From contig NZ_JAKEEB010000017.1 in NCBI RefSeq assembly GCF_021462825.1, positions 62,001-126,000 on the forward strand: DNA of 64,000 nt, written 5' to 3'. This document shows positions 43,501 through 57,569 of this stretch, one piece after another. Below the pieces are notes generated by a model, which saw only the letters and a program-made list of their open reading frames with translations, was not told the origin of the DNA and ran no database searches. Both the position numbers and the translations under genes were made by a program. The stretch is from Streptomyces glomeratus. Its GTDB lineage: Bacteria; Actinomycetota; Actinomycetes; Streptomycetales; Streptomycetaceae. Position 1 is the first letter of the stretch. Each line of letters begins with the position of its first letter.

Positions 43501-45167
43501 ACGTACCGGAGGACGACGCGGAGGCGCCCACGGGGTCCCTGCCCGCCCTCCGCGAGGCCTACCGGGCCGCCTCCCAGGTGTACGAGAAGGTCGGCGTCGG
43601 TGCCGATCTGCGGGCCGAACAGGCGCGGGCCGAAAGCGACGAGTCCGCGGCGCTCGCCGAACTGGACCGGCTCAGCAACAAGGTACGCGCGCGTGCCGAG
43701 CAGCTCCTCGAGTCCCCGGACGGCTCGGACGGCCCGTCGCGGCAGGCCGCGGCCGCGCGCGCCGAGGAGCTGGTGCAGCTGCTGGAGACACGTATGTCCA
43801 CGGCCAGCGAGCAGCTCGGACGGCTGCGCGGTGAGGCCGAGCGGCACGCGCCCGAGAACGGCGAGGCCCACACCGAGCTGCCGGAGGAGCTCGTGCCCCG
43901 GGACGCCGAGCACGCGCAGGCCCTGCTGCGCACCGCGACGGCCGAGCTCGCCTCGCGTGCCGAGGCGCTCGGCCTGGCCCGCGAGGCCCACGCCGAACTC
44001 CTCGAGGCCCACCGGGCCGCCGAGGACGCGGCAAGCGGCTTCGACGAGGTCGCGGCCATGCTCCGCGACCTGCTGCGCGAGCACGCCGCGGAGGAGGACC
44101 AGGAGGAGCCGGAGCCCTATCCGGGCACCCTCGAGGAGGCCCGCCGGGCCGCCGCCGAGACCCGCAGGTCGCTGCGCGGCTGTGCCGCCGATCTCTCCGC
44201 CGCCGAAGCCGCCGTGCGCGAGGCCTGCGACGTGCTGGTCCGGCACGCCAACTCCACGCGGTACGAGCAGGTCCGCACCCCCGCCCGGCAGCAGATCCGT
44301 GAACTGCCCGCGTCCGCGCTGCCGGAGCACGCGCAGCGGTGGGCGGATGCCTTCGCGCCGCGACTGCGGGTGCTGACCGACGAACTGGCGCAGCTGGAGC
44401 GCAACCGGGACTCGATCGTCGACCGTTTGCGGGGCCTGGTGGAGTCGGCGCTGACGACCCTGCGGTCAGCACAGCGGCTGTCCCGGCTCCCCGAGGGCCT
44501 CGGGGAGTGGTCCGGGCAGGAGTTCCTGCGGATCCGCTTCGAGGAGCCCGACCCGGCCACGCTGATCGAACGCCTGGGTGAGGTCATCGACGACGCGACG
44601 CGTGCGGCCGTCAGGAAGAACTCCGACCTGCGGCGCGACGGCATGTCGCTGCTGCTGAGGGGTGTCGCGGCGGCGCTCCAGCCCAAGGGCGTCGCGGTCG
44701 AGATCCTCAAGCCGGACGCCGTGCTGCGCGCCGAGCGCGTCCCGGTCGGGCAGATGGGAGACGTGTTCTCCGGCGGCCAGCTGCTCACCGCCGCCATCGC
44801 CCTGTACTGCACGATGGCCGCGCTGCGCTCCAACGACCGGGGCCGCGACAAGCACCGCCACGCGGGCACGCTGTTCCTTGACAACCCCATCGGACGCGCC
44901 AACGCCACATATCTGCTGGAACTCCAGCGGGCCGTGTCGGATGCGCTCGGTGTGCAGCTCCTGTACACCACCGGACTGTTCGACACCACCGCGCTCGCCG
45001 AGTTCCCGCTGGTCATCCGGTTGCGCAACGACGCCGACCTGCGGGCGGGGCTGAAGTACATCCGGGTGGAGGAACACCTCCGGCCGGGGCTGCCGCAGCA
45101 GCCCCAGGCGGGGGAGGCGGTGCACAGCGAGATCACCGCGACACGGATGTTCAAACGGCCCGCGTGA
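40530..45167 (+). CDS. Giant SMC/MukB-like ATPase
   Basis: A 1545-residue ATPase. The N-terminal head has Walker A LFLENGGGKS (61-70). Long Ala/Glu/Arg-rich coiled coils (about 310-650 and 830-1370) flank a non-coiled segment at about 685-800 that fits a hinge. The C-terminal head has the ABC signature FSGGQ (near 1413-1417) and Walker B TLFLDNPIG (Asp1451), where the usual catalytic Glu is Asn1452. Size and order match MukB/MksB/JetC. No JetD/MksG-type nuclease follows. A role in chromosome organisation or plasmid exclusion is inference. Confidence 0.85.
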   Translation: MYELSRVRLYSIGPAGARYADTVLDLRGVGDLVPDPAPTQAEFFEEEPAGPPRRPAPAGVLFLENGGGKSVLLKLIFSVMLPGHRNTLGGASSGVLRKFLLADDCGHVALEWQHTLTGECVVVGKVSEWRGRQVSNDPRKFAEAWYSFRPGPGLSLDNLPVAESTAVRPPVEGASGAQGRRRTMKGFRDALVEAGKAYPHLEVHWEEIHDRWNEHLTDLGLDPELFRYQREMNADEGEAAGLFAVKKDSDFTDLLLRAVTDTRDTDGLADLVSGFGNKLGRRSELIAERDFTAGSVDLLGRIVDATGARSRARDIHAGAERRTRTLARRLSARGVRERVQAADLAQRVTAAAYAVTHAESARQRSALVAAELAYRHASLALAGAEKAAAAQKRELADARQLYSAWQAAEAVLRHRAAADRSARVAAAIREAERDAAPALAARARAAVDLVRALHAAAERAELQANEEEERSAALQEAGESAHRDSTTAATQAQRARSEAEHLRQRLAEVEQETAQAVRAGWLDDSAPDADPARAALAASDAEKTAVAAWDTAREASRRASELAREAASAESRAELTAARAADAATAAERTYQAERRTAEALAAEERLAELLSLSGTDARKRVPGPRRDTDTHAAGAPATPEGPLTPEELDGFADELRALLEDSVASAERQLFDLRTAAADDARILGALGDGGLLPPGPDVLATVEFLGEHGIPALPGWRYLAQAVDPADHARVLAARPELVDGVIITDPDSHARARQALGDAALLPRSAVAVGTAAALLAPAPALDERESGAAAVFLVPPNPAMHDEHAADQERQALRARATARDEEIRVLAARLGKDRELAARLASWRTGCPAGRLTELATAARDARAFTEEAEAELAEARTVRAEAEESAAEAAQLRDERQEAAQKARRAADALAGLAFRLRERAGWQVKLRELADEAVESEARAQSWLERARAADEDRRAAQRAADDARRTARALRAERAEIAGAPDDVPEDDAEAPTGSLPALREAYRAASQVYEKVGVGADLRAEQARAESDESAALAELDRLSNKVRARAEQLLESPDGSDGPSRQAAAARAEELVQLLETRMSTASEQLGRLRGEAERHAPENGEAHTELPEELVPRDAEHAQALLRTATAELASRAEALGLAREAHAELLEAHRAAEDAASGFDEVAAMLRDLLREHAAEEDQEEPEPYPGTLEEARRAAAETRRSLRGCAADLSAAEAAVREACDVLVRHANSTRYEQVRTPARQQIRELPASALPEHAQRWADAFAPRLRVLTDELAQLERNRDSIVDRLRGLVESALTTLRSAQRLSRLPEGLGEWSGQEFLRIRFEEPDPATLIERLGEVIDDATRAAVRKNSDLRRDGMSLLLRGVAAALQPKGVAVEILKPDAVLRAERVPVGQMGDVFSGGQLLTAAIALYCTMAALRSNDRGRDKHRHAGTLFLDNPIGRANATYLLELQRAVSDALGVQLLYTTGLFDTTALAEFPLVIRLRNDADLRAGLKYIRVEEHLRPGLPQQPQAGEAVHSEITATRMFKRPA

Positions 45168-46071
45168 CCTACGCGTCGGCAGTGCACACCCTGCGCACCA
45201 TCGACGACGCACGTGCCCTGCGCGCCGAACTCACCAGGGGCGCGCCGGGTCACCGTCGTCGGCGGCGGCCTCATCGGGGCCAGGACCGCCCCTTCCTGCG
45301 TCGGTCTCGGACAGGACGTCACGGTCGTCGAAGCCGCACCACTGCCCCTCGTCCCGCAACTCGGCCCCGAGATGGCGGCCTTGTGCGCAGCACTGCACCA
45401 CCGCGGACGTGTCGCCCCGATCACCGGCACCGGGGTCGCCCGGCTGCACGGCGCACCGGCCAAGGCCACCGGCACCACCGGGACACCCGGCACGGCCACC
45501 CCGCCGGGGCGTGCCGTCATCGTCGTGGAGCCGTCCGACGACCGTGCCCTGCCCGCCGACACGGTGCTCGTCGGTACCGGCGCCACCCCCGGCAACGACC
45601 GGCTCGCCGGTTCGGAACTCGCCCTGCGCGACGGCGTGCTCCGCGACGGAGTGCTGTGCGAGGACGGCTGCGCCACCGCCCTTCCCCAGGTCGTCGCCGT
45701 CGGCGACGTCGCCCGGGTCGGCGGTCACCGCGCCGGGCACTGGACGTCCGCCATGGAGCAACTCCGTGTCCCCGTACGCAATCTGCTGGCCGGGCACACG
45801 GCAAAGACGGTGCGGTCGCTGCCGTACTTCCGGTAGGGCCAGTACGGTGTGCGCCTCCAGTTCGCGGGAGGCCGGCACCCGACCGACACCGTGCGCTGCG
45901 CCGAGGGTGCCCTCGAGGACGGCGCGCCCGCCGAAGGCGGTCTCCCCGCCGTCTACGGGCGCGAGGGGGCGGACCACGGCGGTCCTCTCCGTCGACCGCC
46001 CTCGCCCGTTCATGCGGACCGGGCGTGAACTCGCGCGCGCCGCCGAACCGGTGGGGCCGGCGGCACCGTGA
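45168..46071 (+). pseudogene. Decayed NAD(P)/FAD-dependent reductase
   Basis: Fragments of one flavoprotein reductase of the ferredoxin-reductase type are spread over three frames. VHTLRTIDDARALRAEL comes first in the frame continuing from the SMC gene. RRVTVVGGGLIGARTAPSC follows in another frame, running to a TAG at 45834-45836, after which similarity continues as GQYGVRLQFAGGRHP. The end, TTAVLSVDRPRPFMRTGREL, is in a third frame. The N-terminal FAD-binding part is missing. At least two frameshifts, one stop and a 5' truncation make it non-functional. A short intact frame, 45213-45836, could still be translated. Confidence 0.78.
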
Positions 46072-46132
46072 CCCTCGATGGTGGGGGGCCTGCCGGCGGC
46101 AGCACGGAGGACACCCGGACTCACCACCATGG

Positions 46133-46672
46133 TCAGGGATGCGACAGCTGGCCGGCCCCGCGCTGCCTGCGTATATGCCGGCGGGTCCGCTCCGCGGCCC
46201 GCGCCTGCCGGCGGGCCGTGCGGCGCTCGCGGCGCAGCTCACGGGCCGTGCTGCTGGGGGCCGAGACCACCCCATGGCGCTGATACCAGACCTGACGCGT
46301 CACCCAGACGTCGAGCACGCCCCAGGTCGCCACCACCGTACTGGCGACGCTCGACAGGACCATCGGGAACGCCAGCCAGGAGCCGGCCATCGTGCACAGA
46401 AAGGCGACGACCGCCTGGATCAGCGTCACCGCGATGAGGAGCACCGCCCGCACCGCCGCCGTACGCACCGGGTCCGGGAGCCGCCGCCTGCGCGCGGGCT
46501 CCTCCAGCCACAACGGCCGGTAGTACGGCGCCTCGTGAAACTCCTCGTCCGCCCGCCTCCTCCCGCCGTGATCCGCCCCCTGCACGTCTCCCCGCGCCGC
46601 CTTGGGTGCCGCACCACCCGACCCGGTTGTCCCGCTCCGCTCCGCCGTCCCCATCAACGTGTCACTCCCCAC
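46133..46672 (-). CDS. Small membrane protein, hypothetical
   Basis: A protein of up to 179 residues. Two hydrophobic segments (AVLLIAVTLIQAVVAFLCTM and FPMVLSSVASTVVATWGVL) lie between a polar N-terminus and a very basic C-terminal tail (RELRRERRTARRQARAAERTRR). A second Met at residue 7 (46654) could be the start. The basic tail could contact nucleic acid or lipid head groups. It is divergent from the conservon kinase gene. No family is recognised. Confidence 0.6.
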   Translation of the reverse strand: MGSDTLMGTAERSGTTGSGGAAPKAARGDVQGADHGGRRRADEEFHEAPYYRPLWLEEPARRRRLPDPVRTAAVRAVLLIAVTLIQAVVAFLCTMAGSWLAFPMVLSSVASTVVATWGVLDVWVTRQVWYQRHGVVSAPSSTARELRRERRTARRQARAAERTRRHIRRQRGAGQLSHP

Positions 46673-47077
46673 CGCCCGCAGACCGTTCGTCCCGGTGTCA
46701 TCCGACCCCGGCTCCCCAGTGGCTGCCCGGCTTGCGCTGTTTTACGCCGCCTGAGTGCGGCATGCGGCGCCTGTGGCCGAATCCGCCCCCGATTTCCCGT
46801 ACAGAAGGACGCCCGATGTTCCGGGAAGATTCCCGACGAACGAAAATTTCCGGTCAACCGCCCCGGATGACCGATCCGGTGTCCTCCTGCGCCGCATGCC
46901 GGTTCCGGGGAGCAAATGCCCCCCAATGGCGGGACAACTCCCCATGTCCTGTTCGCTGTCCATGGAGTGGTGCGGCGGGTCGGCCCTTCGAGATACCCGT
47001 GTGTCGGTAGTAGGCTCACGCCGTTTGTTGACGGATGTGTGTACCCCCGGCCGGAGGGGGGCGAGCTGGGGGAGGCC
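46673..47077 (+). promoter_or_regulatory. Region upstream of the conservon
   Basis: A 405-nt divergent gap with no protein frame. A -10-like TAGGCT lies at 47011-47016 with a poor -35 (TTCGAG) 18 bases upstream, about 60 bp before the kinase start. GGGGGAGG is the ribosome binding site. Nothing else is recognised. Confidence 0.35.
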
Positions 47078-49870
47078 ATGCGCTTTCGCGGGAAGTCCAT
47101 CCGCCGGAAGATCGTGGCGCTCCTTCTCGTGCCGCTCCTGTCCCTGACCGCCATCTGGGCCTTCGCGACCGTGCTCACCGGCCGTGCCGCCCAGTCCCTG
47201 TTCCACGCCTCGCACGTCGTCGAAAAGGTCGGCTACCCCACCGAGGACACGGTCCGCGTTCTGCAGGCGGAACGCCGCCAGACCCTCGTCTACCTCGCGG
47301 ACCCGCGCGCCTCCGATTCCCTCGCCGCGCTCCGCCGCAGCCGCGCCGCCACCGACCAGGTGGTCGCGAAGCTCCGTCGCAACAGCAAGGACGAGGATCT
47401 GCGGGAGGACATGGGGACGGGCACCGCCCAGCGTCTGACCTCGGTCCTGGAAGCCCTGGACGGCATGCAGTCGCTGCGCCGCAGTGTCGAGGAAGGCACC
47501 GTCGACCGCACCCAGGCCCTGGACCTCTACGACCGTCTGGTCGACCCCTGCTTCACGCTCCTGACCAACCTGCGGATCCTCGACGACGTGGACATGGACA
47601 GGCAGAGCCGTGCACTCGCCGGTGTCTTCCGCGCCCGGGAACTGCTCTCCCGCGAGGACGCCCTCCTCGGCTCCGCGCTCGTCGCCGGACGGGTCACCCG
47701 CGATGACATCCGCGCCGTCTCCGGCCTCGTCGCGCAGCGCGGCGTGATGTACGACGTCAGCCTGCCCCTGCTGCCGGGCTCGGAGAGCGGACGCTTCCAG
47801 CGCTACTGGAAGAACGCCGACACCGCGCCCCTGCGCATGGCCGAGCGGTCCGTCGTCGACGCCGCCCCCGGCACACCGCACGGGGTCACCGCCAAGAGCT
47901 GGGACGAGGCCGCGGGGCAGGTCCTCGACCGGCTCGACCGGATGAGCAGCCAGGCCGGTGACCGCTACCAGGACCGCGTCCGTCCCCTCGCCGTCGACGT
48001 GATCCTGAAGGCGGCCGTCGCCGGTGTCCTGGGCCTCGTCGCCCTGCTGATCTCCCTGATCATGTCCGTACGCATCGGCCGCGGCCTCGTCCGCGATCTG
48101 CGCCGGCTGCGCCTGGACGCCCACGAGGCGTCCGGGGTGCGGCTGCCCGGCCTGATGCGCCGTCTGTCGGCGGGCGAACAGGTCGACATCGAGACCGAGG
48201 TGCCGCGCCTGGAGTACGGCCAGAACGAGATCGGTGAGGTCGGCCAGGCCCTCAACACCCTCCAGCGCGCCGCCGTGGAGGCCGCCGTCAAACAGGCCGA
48301 ACTACGCGCCGGGGTGTCCGAGGTCTTCGTCAACCTCGCCCGCCGCAGCCAGGTCCTGCTCCACAAGCAGCTGACCCTCCTCGACACCATGGAACGCAGG
48401 ACCGAGGACACCGAGGAACTCGCCGACCTCTTCCGGCTCGACCACCTCACCACCCGTATGCGCCGCCACGCCGAAGGCCTGGTCATCCTCTCGGGAGCCG
48501 CCCCCTCCCGGCAGTGGCGCAAACCGGTCCAGCTCATGGACGTGGTGCGCGCCGCCGTCGCCGAGGTCGAGGACTACGAGCGCATCGAGGTACGACGGCT
48601 GCCGCGCGTCGCCGTCACCGGTGCCGCGGTCGCCGACCTCACCCACCTGGTGGCAGAACTCCTGGAGAACGCCACGGTGTTCTCGCCGCCGCACACCGCC
48701 GTCCAGGTCATCGGCGAACGCGTCGCCAACGGCTTCACCCTGGAGATCCACGATCGCGGCCTCGGCATGTCGGCCGAAGCGCTGCTCGACGCCAACCTCA
48801 GACTCGCCGAAACCCCCGAGTTCGAGCTGTCCGACACCGACCGGCTCGGTCTCTTCGTGGTCAGCAGACTCGCCCGGCGCCAGAACGTCCGCGTCTCCCT
48901 CCAGCCGTCACCCTACGGCGGCACCACGGCCGTCGTCCTCATCCCCGACGCGCTGCTGACCGACGACGTCCCGGACACCAACGGGATCGGCTTCCGCCTC
49001 GACCGCCCGATGCCCGACAAGACGGAGGGGGAGGCCGGGGGGCGCACATCGGCGCTCTCCCACGTGCCCGTCCAGCTCCCGGGCATCCCGGCGTCCATCC
49101 TGGACGGCCCGGTGGAACTGGAGGCCCCTGTCGACCTGGACGCGCTCGACGACTTCCCCGGCGCGCTCGGCGAGGAGGACAGCGAACGCGGGGATCTCTT
49201 CCGTCCCCGGCGTTCACTCGCCGACCCCCCGGGCGCACAGCGCGGGCCGGCCGGGGACACGCGCCGGGAAGCGGCCCGGCCCGCCGAATCCCACCACCCG
49301 GGCGCCCCGGTCCCGCTGCCGCGTCGCGGCGCCCCCAAGCTCGTCAGCTCCCACGGCCGTCCGGTGACGGGACCGGGGTCGCGGCGCGGAGGGGCCGACA
49401 CGGAGGCGGAGCCCCTGGAGCGGCGGGTGACGGATCTCCAGGAGGCCAGACGACCCTCCGGCCGCCAGACGGAACCCGGTGGAGCCGTCCCGCGTTCACC
49501 CGGTGACCGGTCCGAGGCCCCTGCCCTGCCCAAGCGGCGTCGCACCCGGCCCCCGGCGGGCCCGGACGCGACCACCCCGCCACGGGACGCGGAGGACGGA
49601 CCGGCAGAATCGGGCGCGGGCGCGCTGCCCCGCCGTGTCCGGCAGGCCAGCCTGGCACCGCAGTTGAAGGAAGGCCCCGATCGGCGCGTGGCACCGGACC
49701 GGTCCCGCGCCGCGAACGGGGCAGGTCCGGCCGAGCGCGACGCCGACGAGGTCCGCAGCCGGTTCGCCTCGCTCCAGCGGGGCTGGCGGCGCGGCCGGGA
49801 GGAGAACGCCGCGGGCGACGAGGCCCGGGACGGCTCAGCACGAGGAACGACAGAGGGGGACGGTCGATGA
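47078..49870 (+). CDS. Conservon sensor kinase-like protein (CvnA type)
   Basis: A 930-residue membrane protein. Two transmembrane segments (about 12-32 and 305-330) enclose a nitrate/nitrite-sensing (NIT)-like extracellular domain. A HAMP segment and an ATP-binding HATPase domain follow (N-box LVAELLENATVFSPP; DRLGLFVVSRLARR). The last 270 residues are Pro/Arg-rich and disordered. The H-box is not classical, as in other CvnA proteins, which may act without phosphotransfer. GGGGGAGG precedes the ATG at 47078. Its stop overlaps the roadblock gene (ATGA). Confidence 0.88.
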   Translation: MRFRGKSIRRKIVALLLVPLLSLTAIWAFATVLTGRAAQSLFHASHVVEKVGYPTEDTVRVLQAERRQTLVYLADPRASDSLAALRRSRAATDQVVAKLRRNSKDEDLREDMGTGTAQRLTSVLEALDGMQSLRRSVEEGTVDRTQALDLYDRLVDPCFTLLTNLRILDDVDMDRQSRALAGVFRARELLSREDALLGSALVAGRVTRDDIRAVSGLVAQRGVMYDVSLPLLPGSESGRFQRYWKNADTAPLRMAERSVVDAAPGTPHGVTAKSWDEAAGQVLDRLDRMSSQAGDRYQDRVRPLAVDVILKAAVAGVLGLVALLISLIMSVRIGRGLVRDLRRLRLDAHEASGVRLPGLMRRLSAGEQVDIETEVPRLEYGQNEIGEVGQALNTLQRAAVEAAVKQAELRAGVSEVFVNLARRSQVLLHKQLTLLDTMERRTEDTEELADLFRLDHLTTRMRRHAEGLVILSGAAPSRQWRKPVQLMDVVRAAVAEVEDYERIEVRRLPRVAVTGAAVADLTHLVAELLENATVFSPPHTAVQVIGERVANGFTLEIHDRGLGMSAEALLDANLRLAETPEFELSDTDRLGLFVVSRLARRQNVRVSLQPSPYGGTTAVVLIPDALLTDDVPDTNGIGFRLDRPMPDKTEGEAGGRTSALSHVPVQLPGIPASILDGPVELEAPVDLDALDDFPGALGEEDSERGDLFRPRRSLADPPGAQRGPAGDTRREAARPAESHHPGAPVPLPRRGAPKLVSSHGRPVTGPGSRRGGADTEAEPLERRVTDLQEARRPSGRQTEPGGAVPRSPGDRSEAPALPKRRRTRPPAGPDATTPPRDAEDGPAESGAGALPRRVRQASLAPQLKEGPDRRVAPDRSRAANGAGPAERDADEVRSRFASLQRGWRRGREENAAGDEARDGSARGTTEGDGR

Positions 49871-50307
49871 CCGCACCGAAGGCCGCAGGGCCCACCGCGA
49901 CGAACAAGGCATCGGGAGAGCTGAACTGGCTCCTCGACGACCTGGTGGAGCGCGTAGCCAGCATCCGCAAGGCGCTCGTGCTCTCCGGCGACGGCCTGCC
50001 GACAGGGATCTCCAGGGAGCTGAACCGGGAGGACAGCGAGCACCTCGCCGCCGTCGCCTCCGGATTCCACAGCCTTGCCAAGGGGGTCGGGCGGCACTTC
50101 GACGCCGGTGGTGTCCGGCAGACCATCGTGGAACTCGACGAGGCGTTCCTGTTCGTCACGGCCGCCGGTGACGGAAGCTGCCTGGCCGTTCTGTCGGACG
50201 CGGACTCCGACGTCGGTCAGGTGGCCTACGAGATGACCCTCCTGGTCAAGCGTGTCGGCGCACATCTCGCCTCCGCTCCGCGCACCGATCTGCCCTCGGG
50301 CGGGTAG
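49867..50307 (+). CDS. Roadblock/LC7-domain protein (CvnB type)
   Basis: A 146-residue protein. LNWLLDDLVERVASIRKALVL begins the roadblock/LC7 fold, and VRQTIVELDEAFLFVTAAGDGS is its central strand region. Conservon CvnB proteins act with the CvnD GTPase, by analogy with MglB, a GTPase-activating roadblock protein. The ATG overlaps the kinase stop. No membrane segment. It belongs to the operon kinase-roadblock-DUF742. Confidence 0.9.
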   Translation: MTAPKAAGPTATNKASGELNWLLDDLVERVASIRKALVLSGDGLPTGISRELNREDSEHLAAVASGFHSLAKGVGRHFDAGGVRQTIVELDEAFLFVTAAGDGSCLAVLSDADSDVGQVAYEMTLLVKRVGAHLASAPRTDLPSGG

Positions 50308-50316
50308 TGAGATGGT

Positions 50317-50712
50317 ATGAGCGGAGAAGGTCAGGGAAGCAGCCACTGGTTCGACGACGAGGCCGGGCCCGTGGTCCGTCCGTACGCCATGACGCGCGGC
50401 CGCACCAACCACGGTGCCCAGCACCGCCTCGACCTGATCGCCGTGGTCGTCACGGAACCGCACGGGGACGATCCCGAGGGGGACCCGTCGCTGTCCCCGG
50501 AACACGTGGACATCGTCGAGCTGTGCCGTGAGGCACCCCAGTCGGTCGCCGAACTCGCCGCCGAACTCGATCTGCCCGTCGGCGTGGTCCGTGTCCTCGT
50601 GGGAGACCTCGTGGACGAGGAACTGGTCCATGTATCGCGTCCCGTGCCTCCCGCCGAGCTCGTGGACGAGAGCATTCTGCGCGATGTGATCAACGGCCTG
50701 CGGGCCTTGTGA
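50317..50712 (+). CDS. DUF742 protein (CvnC type)
   Basis: A 131-residue DUF742 protein with the conserved block VVRPYAMTRGRTNH near residue 23 and a C-terminal winged-helix-like part (AELAAELDLPVGVVRVLVGDLVDEELV). In conservons it forms part of a membrane complex with kinase, roadblock and GTPase proteins. It starts nine bases after the roadblock stop. The next conservon member, the GTPase, is displaced by 3.8 kb. Confidence 0.9.
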   Translation: MSGEGQGSSHWFDDEAGPVVRPYAMTRGRTNHGAQHRLDLIAVVVTEPHGDDPEGDPSLSPEHVDIVELCREAPQSVAELAAELDLPVGVVRVLVGDLVDEELVHVSRPVPPAELVDESILRDVINGLRAL

Positions 50713-50958
50713 ACCAGGGATGTCCGCGCCGCCCTTCCGGCCTGGGCGCGGGCATCCGGAGGCCGGCGCCGGCCGGGCATGGGAAAGCCGGGGAGAGGAC
50801 CCCTGAACAGGGGCGGGTCTCGGCGCGGGCCCGCGCGCGTGGACCGGCGTGGGCAGGGGCCGCCCGTTATGATCTGACCGATCGTCGACCACCGGCCGCG
50901 ACGGGCCGATCACCCGCCCGGGGACACGGTGCCCGGCAGCACGATCGGAGAGACGGAC

Positions 50959-54556
<3,598 letters not shown>

Positions 54557-54576
<20 letters not shown>

Positions 54577-55162
54577 GCGAGGCATGCCTCAGGTCGAGCC
54601 CGTCACGCTCAAGATCCTCGTGGCCGGCGGTTTCGGCGTGGGCAAGACGACCCTTGTCGGCGCGGTCAGCGAAATCAGGCCACTGCGCACCGAGGAGGTG
54701 CTCACCGAGGCCGGTCGTCCCGTCGACGACACCAGCGGCGTCGAGAGCAAGCACACCACCACCGTGGCCATGGACTTCGGCCGAATCACCCTCCGCGAGG
54801 ACCTGACGCTGTACCTGTTCGGCACTCCGGGCCAGGACCGCTTCTGGTTTCTGTGGGACGAACTGGCCGCCGGCGCCCTGGGAGCGGTCGTCCTCGCCGA
54901 CACCCGGCGCCTGGAGGACTGCTTCGCCGCCGTCGACTACTTCGAGCGCCGCACCATACCCTTCGTCGTCGGCGTCAACTGCTTCGAGGAAGCGGCCCGT
55001 TACCCCGCCGAGGCCGTACGGCGGGCCCTCGACCTCGACGACGACGTGCCGGTCGTCCTCTGTGACGCCCGCGAGCGCCAGTCGGTGAAGGAGGTCCTCG
55101 TCGAGGTCGTCCGGCACGCCATGGCGTATACGGCCGACGACCGCGCGAGCGTCAGCACCTGA
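54557..55162 (+). CDS. Conservon small GTPase (CvnD type)
   Basis: A 201-residue ATP/GTP-binding protein. Walker A is GGFGVGKTTL (24-33), the switch II region is FGTPGQDRFWFLWDEL, and GVNCFEEA stands where NKxD would be, a divergence typical of CvnD. It interacts with the roadblock protein in other conservons. Its ATG lies inside the end of the oxoprolinase gene in another frame (20-bp overlap), so the two are transcribed together and translation may be coupled. It ends before a strong bidirectional terminator. Confidence 0.9.
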
Positions 55163-55174
55163 CTCACCGCGCAC

Positions 55175-55209
55175 GCGGCCCGTACCCCGCCGACCGGGGT
55201 ACGGGCCGC
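55175..55209. terminator. Bidirectional terminator, perfect 14-bp stem
   Basis: Arms 55175-55188 and 55196-55209 with a 7-nt loop (gccgacc), between the converging GTPase and glpK genes. Confidence 0.88.
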
Positions 55210-55265
55210 CGCCGGCCACACGCGCGTGGCGCGCATGCGAGACGCACGCACGCGTGGAGGTGCTT

Positions 55266-56789
<1,524 letters not shown>

Positions 56790-56810
56790 GACGTCCCCTT
56801 CGTCAAAGGG

Positions 56811-57569
56811 TCAGAAGGCTGCGTTGTACACGAGGGCCGCGAGCGCACCGCCGATCAGCGGACCCACCACGGGTATCCAGGCGTAACCCCAGTCCGAGGA
56901 ACCCTTGTTCGGGATCGGCAGCAGGGCGTGGGTGAGGCGCGGACCGAGGTCGCGGGCGGGGTTGATCGCATAGCCGGTCGGCCCGCCCAGGGAGAGGCCG
57001 ATGCCGACGACGAGCAGTGAGACGAGCAGGATGCCGATGCCCGAGCCGTACGCCGTCGTGCCGGGGATCGGGCCGATGCCGGTGCCGAGGTTCTTGCCGA
57101 AGAACAGGATGGGCAGCACCAGACCCATGGTCGCGATGATCTCGGTGATCAGATTGGCGGGCGGATTGCGGATCTCGGGAGCCGTGGAGAAGATCCCGAG
57201 CGTGGGCAGCGCGTTGTCCTCGTCGGCGTTGGCCCGGAACTGGGCGAAGTAGAGCAGCCAGGTCAGCACGGCGCCGAGGATCGCGCCCGCCATCTGACCC
57301 AGCAGGTAGTACGGGACGTCGCCCCACTTGGTGATGCCGGCGATGGTGAGACCGAGGGTCACCGCCGGGTTGAGGTGTCCGCCGGACTTCGGGGCCGCGG
57401 TGTAGGCACCGGCCAGAACGCCGAAGCCCCAGCCGAAGGCGATGACGACCCAGCCCGCGCCCTTGGCCTTGGAGTGGTTCAAGGTGACGGCGGCACAGAC
57501 ACCCGCGCCGAACAGGATGAGGATGGCCGTTCCGATCAACTCGCCGACGAAGATGCTTCCGTGGGTCAT
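56811..57569 (-). CDS. glpF: Glycerol facilitator GlpF
   Basis: A 252-residue aquaglyceroporin with six membrane helices and two NPA half-helices (GGHLNPAVTLG and YAINPARDLGPR). The Asp after the second NPA is typical of glycerol-conducting channels. It admits glycerol, which GlpK then traps. AGGAG lies eight bases before the ATG at 57569; the frame is open further upstream but not protein-like. First gene of the glpFK operon. Confidence 0.95.
   Translation of the reverse strand: MTHGSIFVGELIGTAILILFGAGVCAAVTLNHSKAKGAGWVVIAFGWGFGVLAGAYTAAPKSGGHLNPAVTLGLTIAGITKWGDVPYYLLGQMAGAILGAVLTWLLYFAQFRANADEDNALPTLGIFSTAPEIRNPPANLITEIIATMGLVLPILFFGKNLGTGIGPIPGTTAYGSGIGILLVSLLVVGIGLSLGGPTGYAINPARDLGPRLTHALLPIPNKGSSDWGYAWIPVVGPLIGGALAALVYNAAF

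Noticed and set aside
41457..44330. 957-codon minus-strand frame opposite the SMC gene
   Set aside because: Gly/Leu/Arg-rich composition is expected from the reverse of an Ala/Glu-rich coiled coil; no motifs.
38000..46000. Genomic island or prophage around the SMC operon
   Set aside because: No integrase, tRNA, direct-repeat ends or change in base composition was seen; only the reductase pseudogene hints at past rearrangement.
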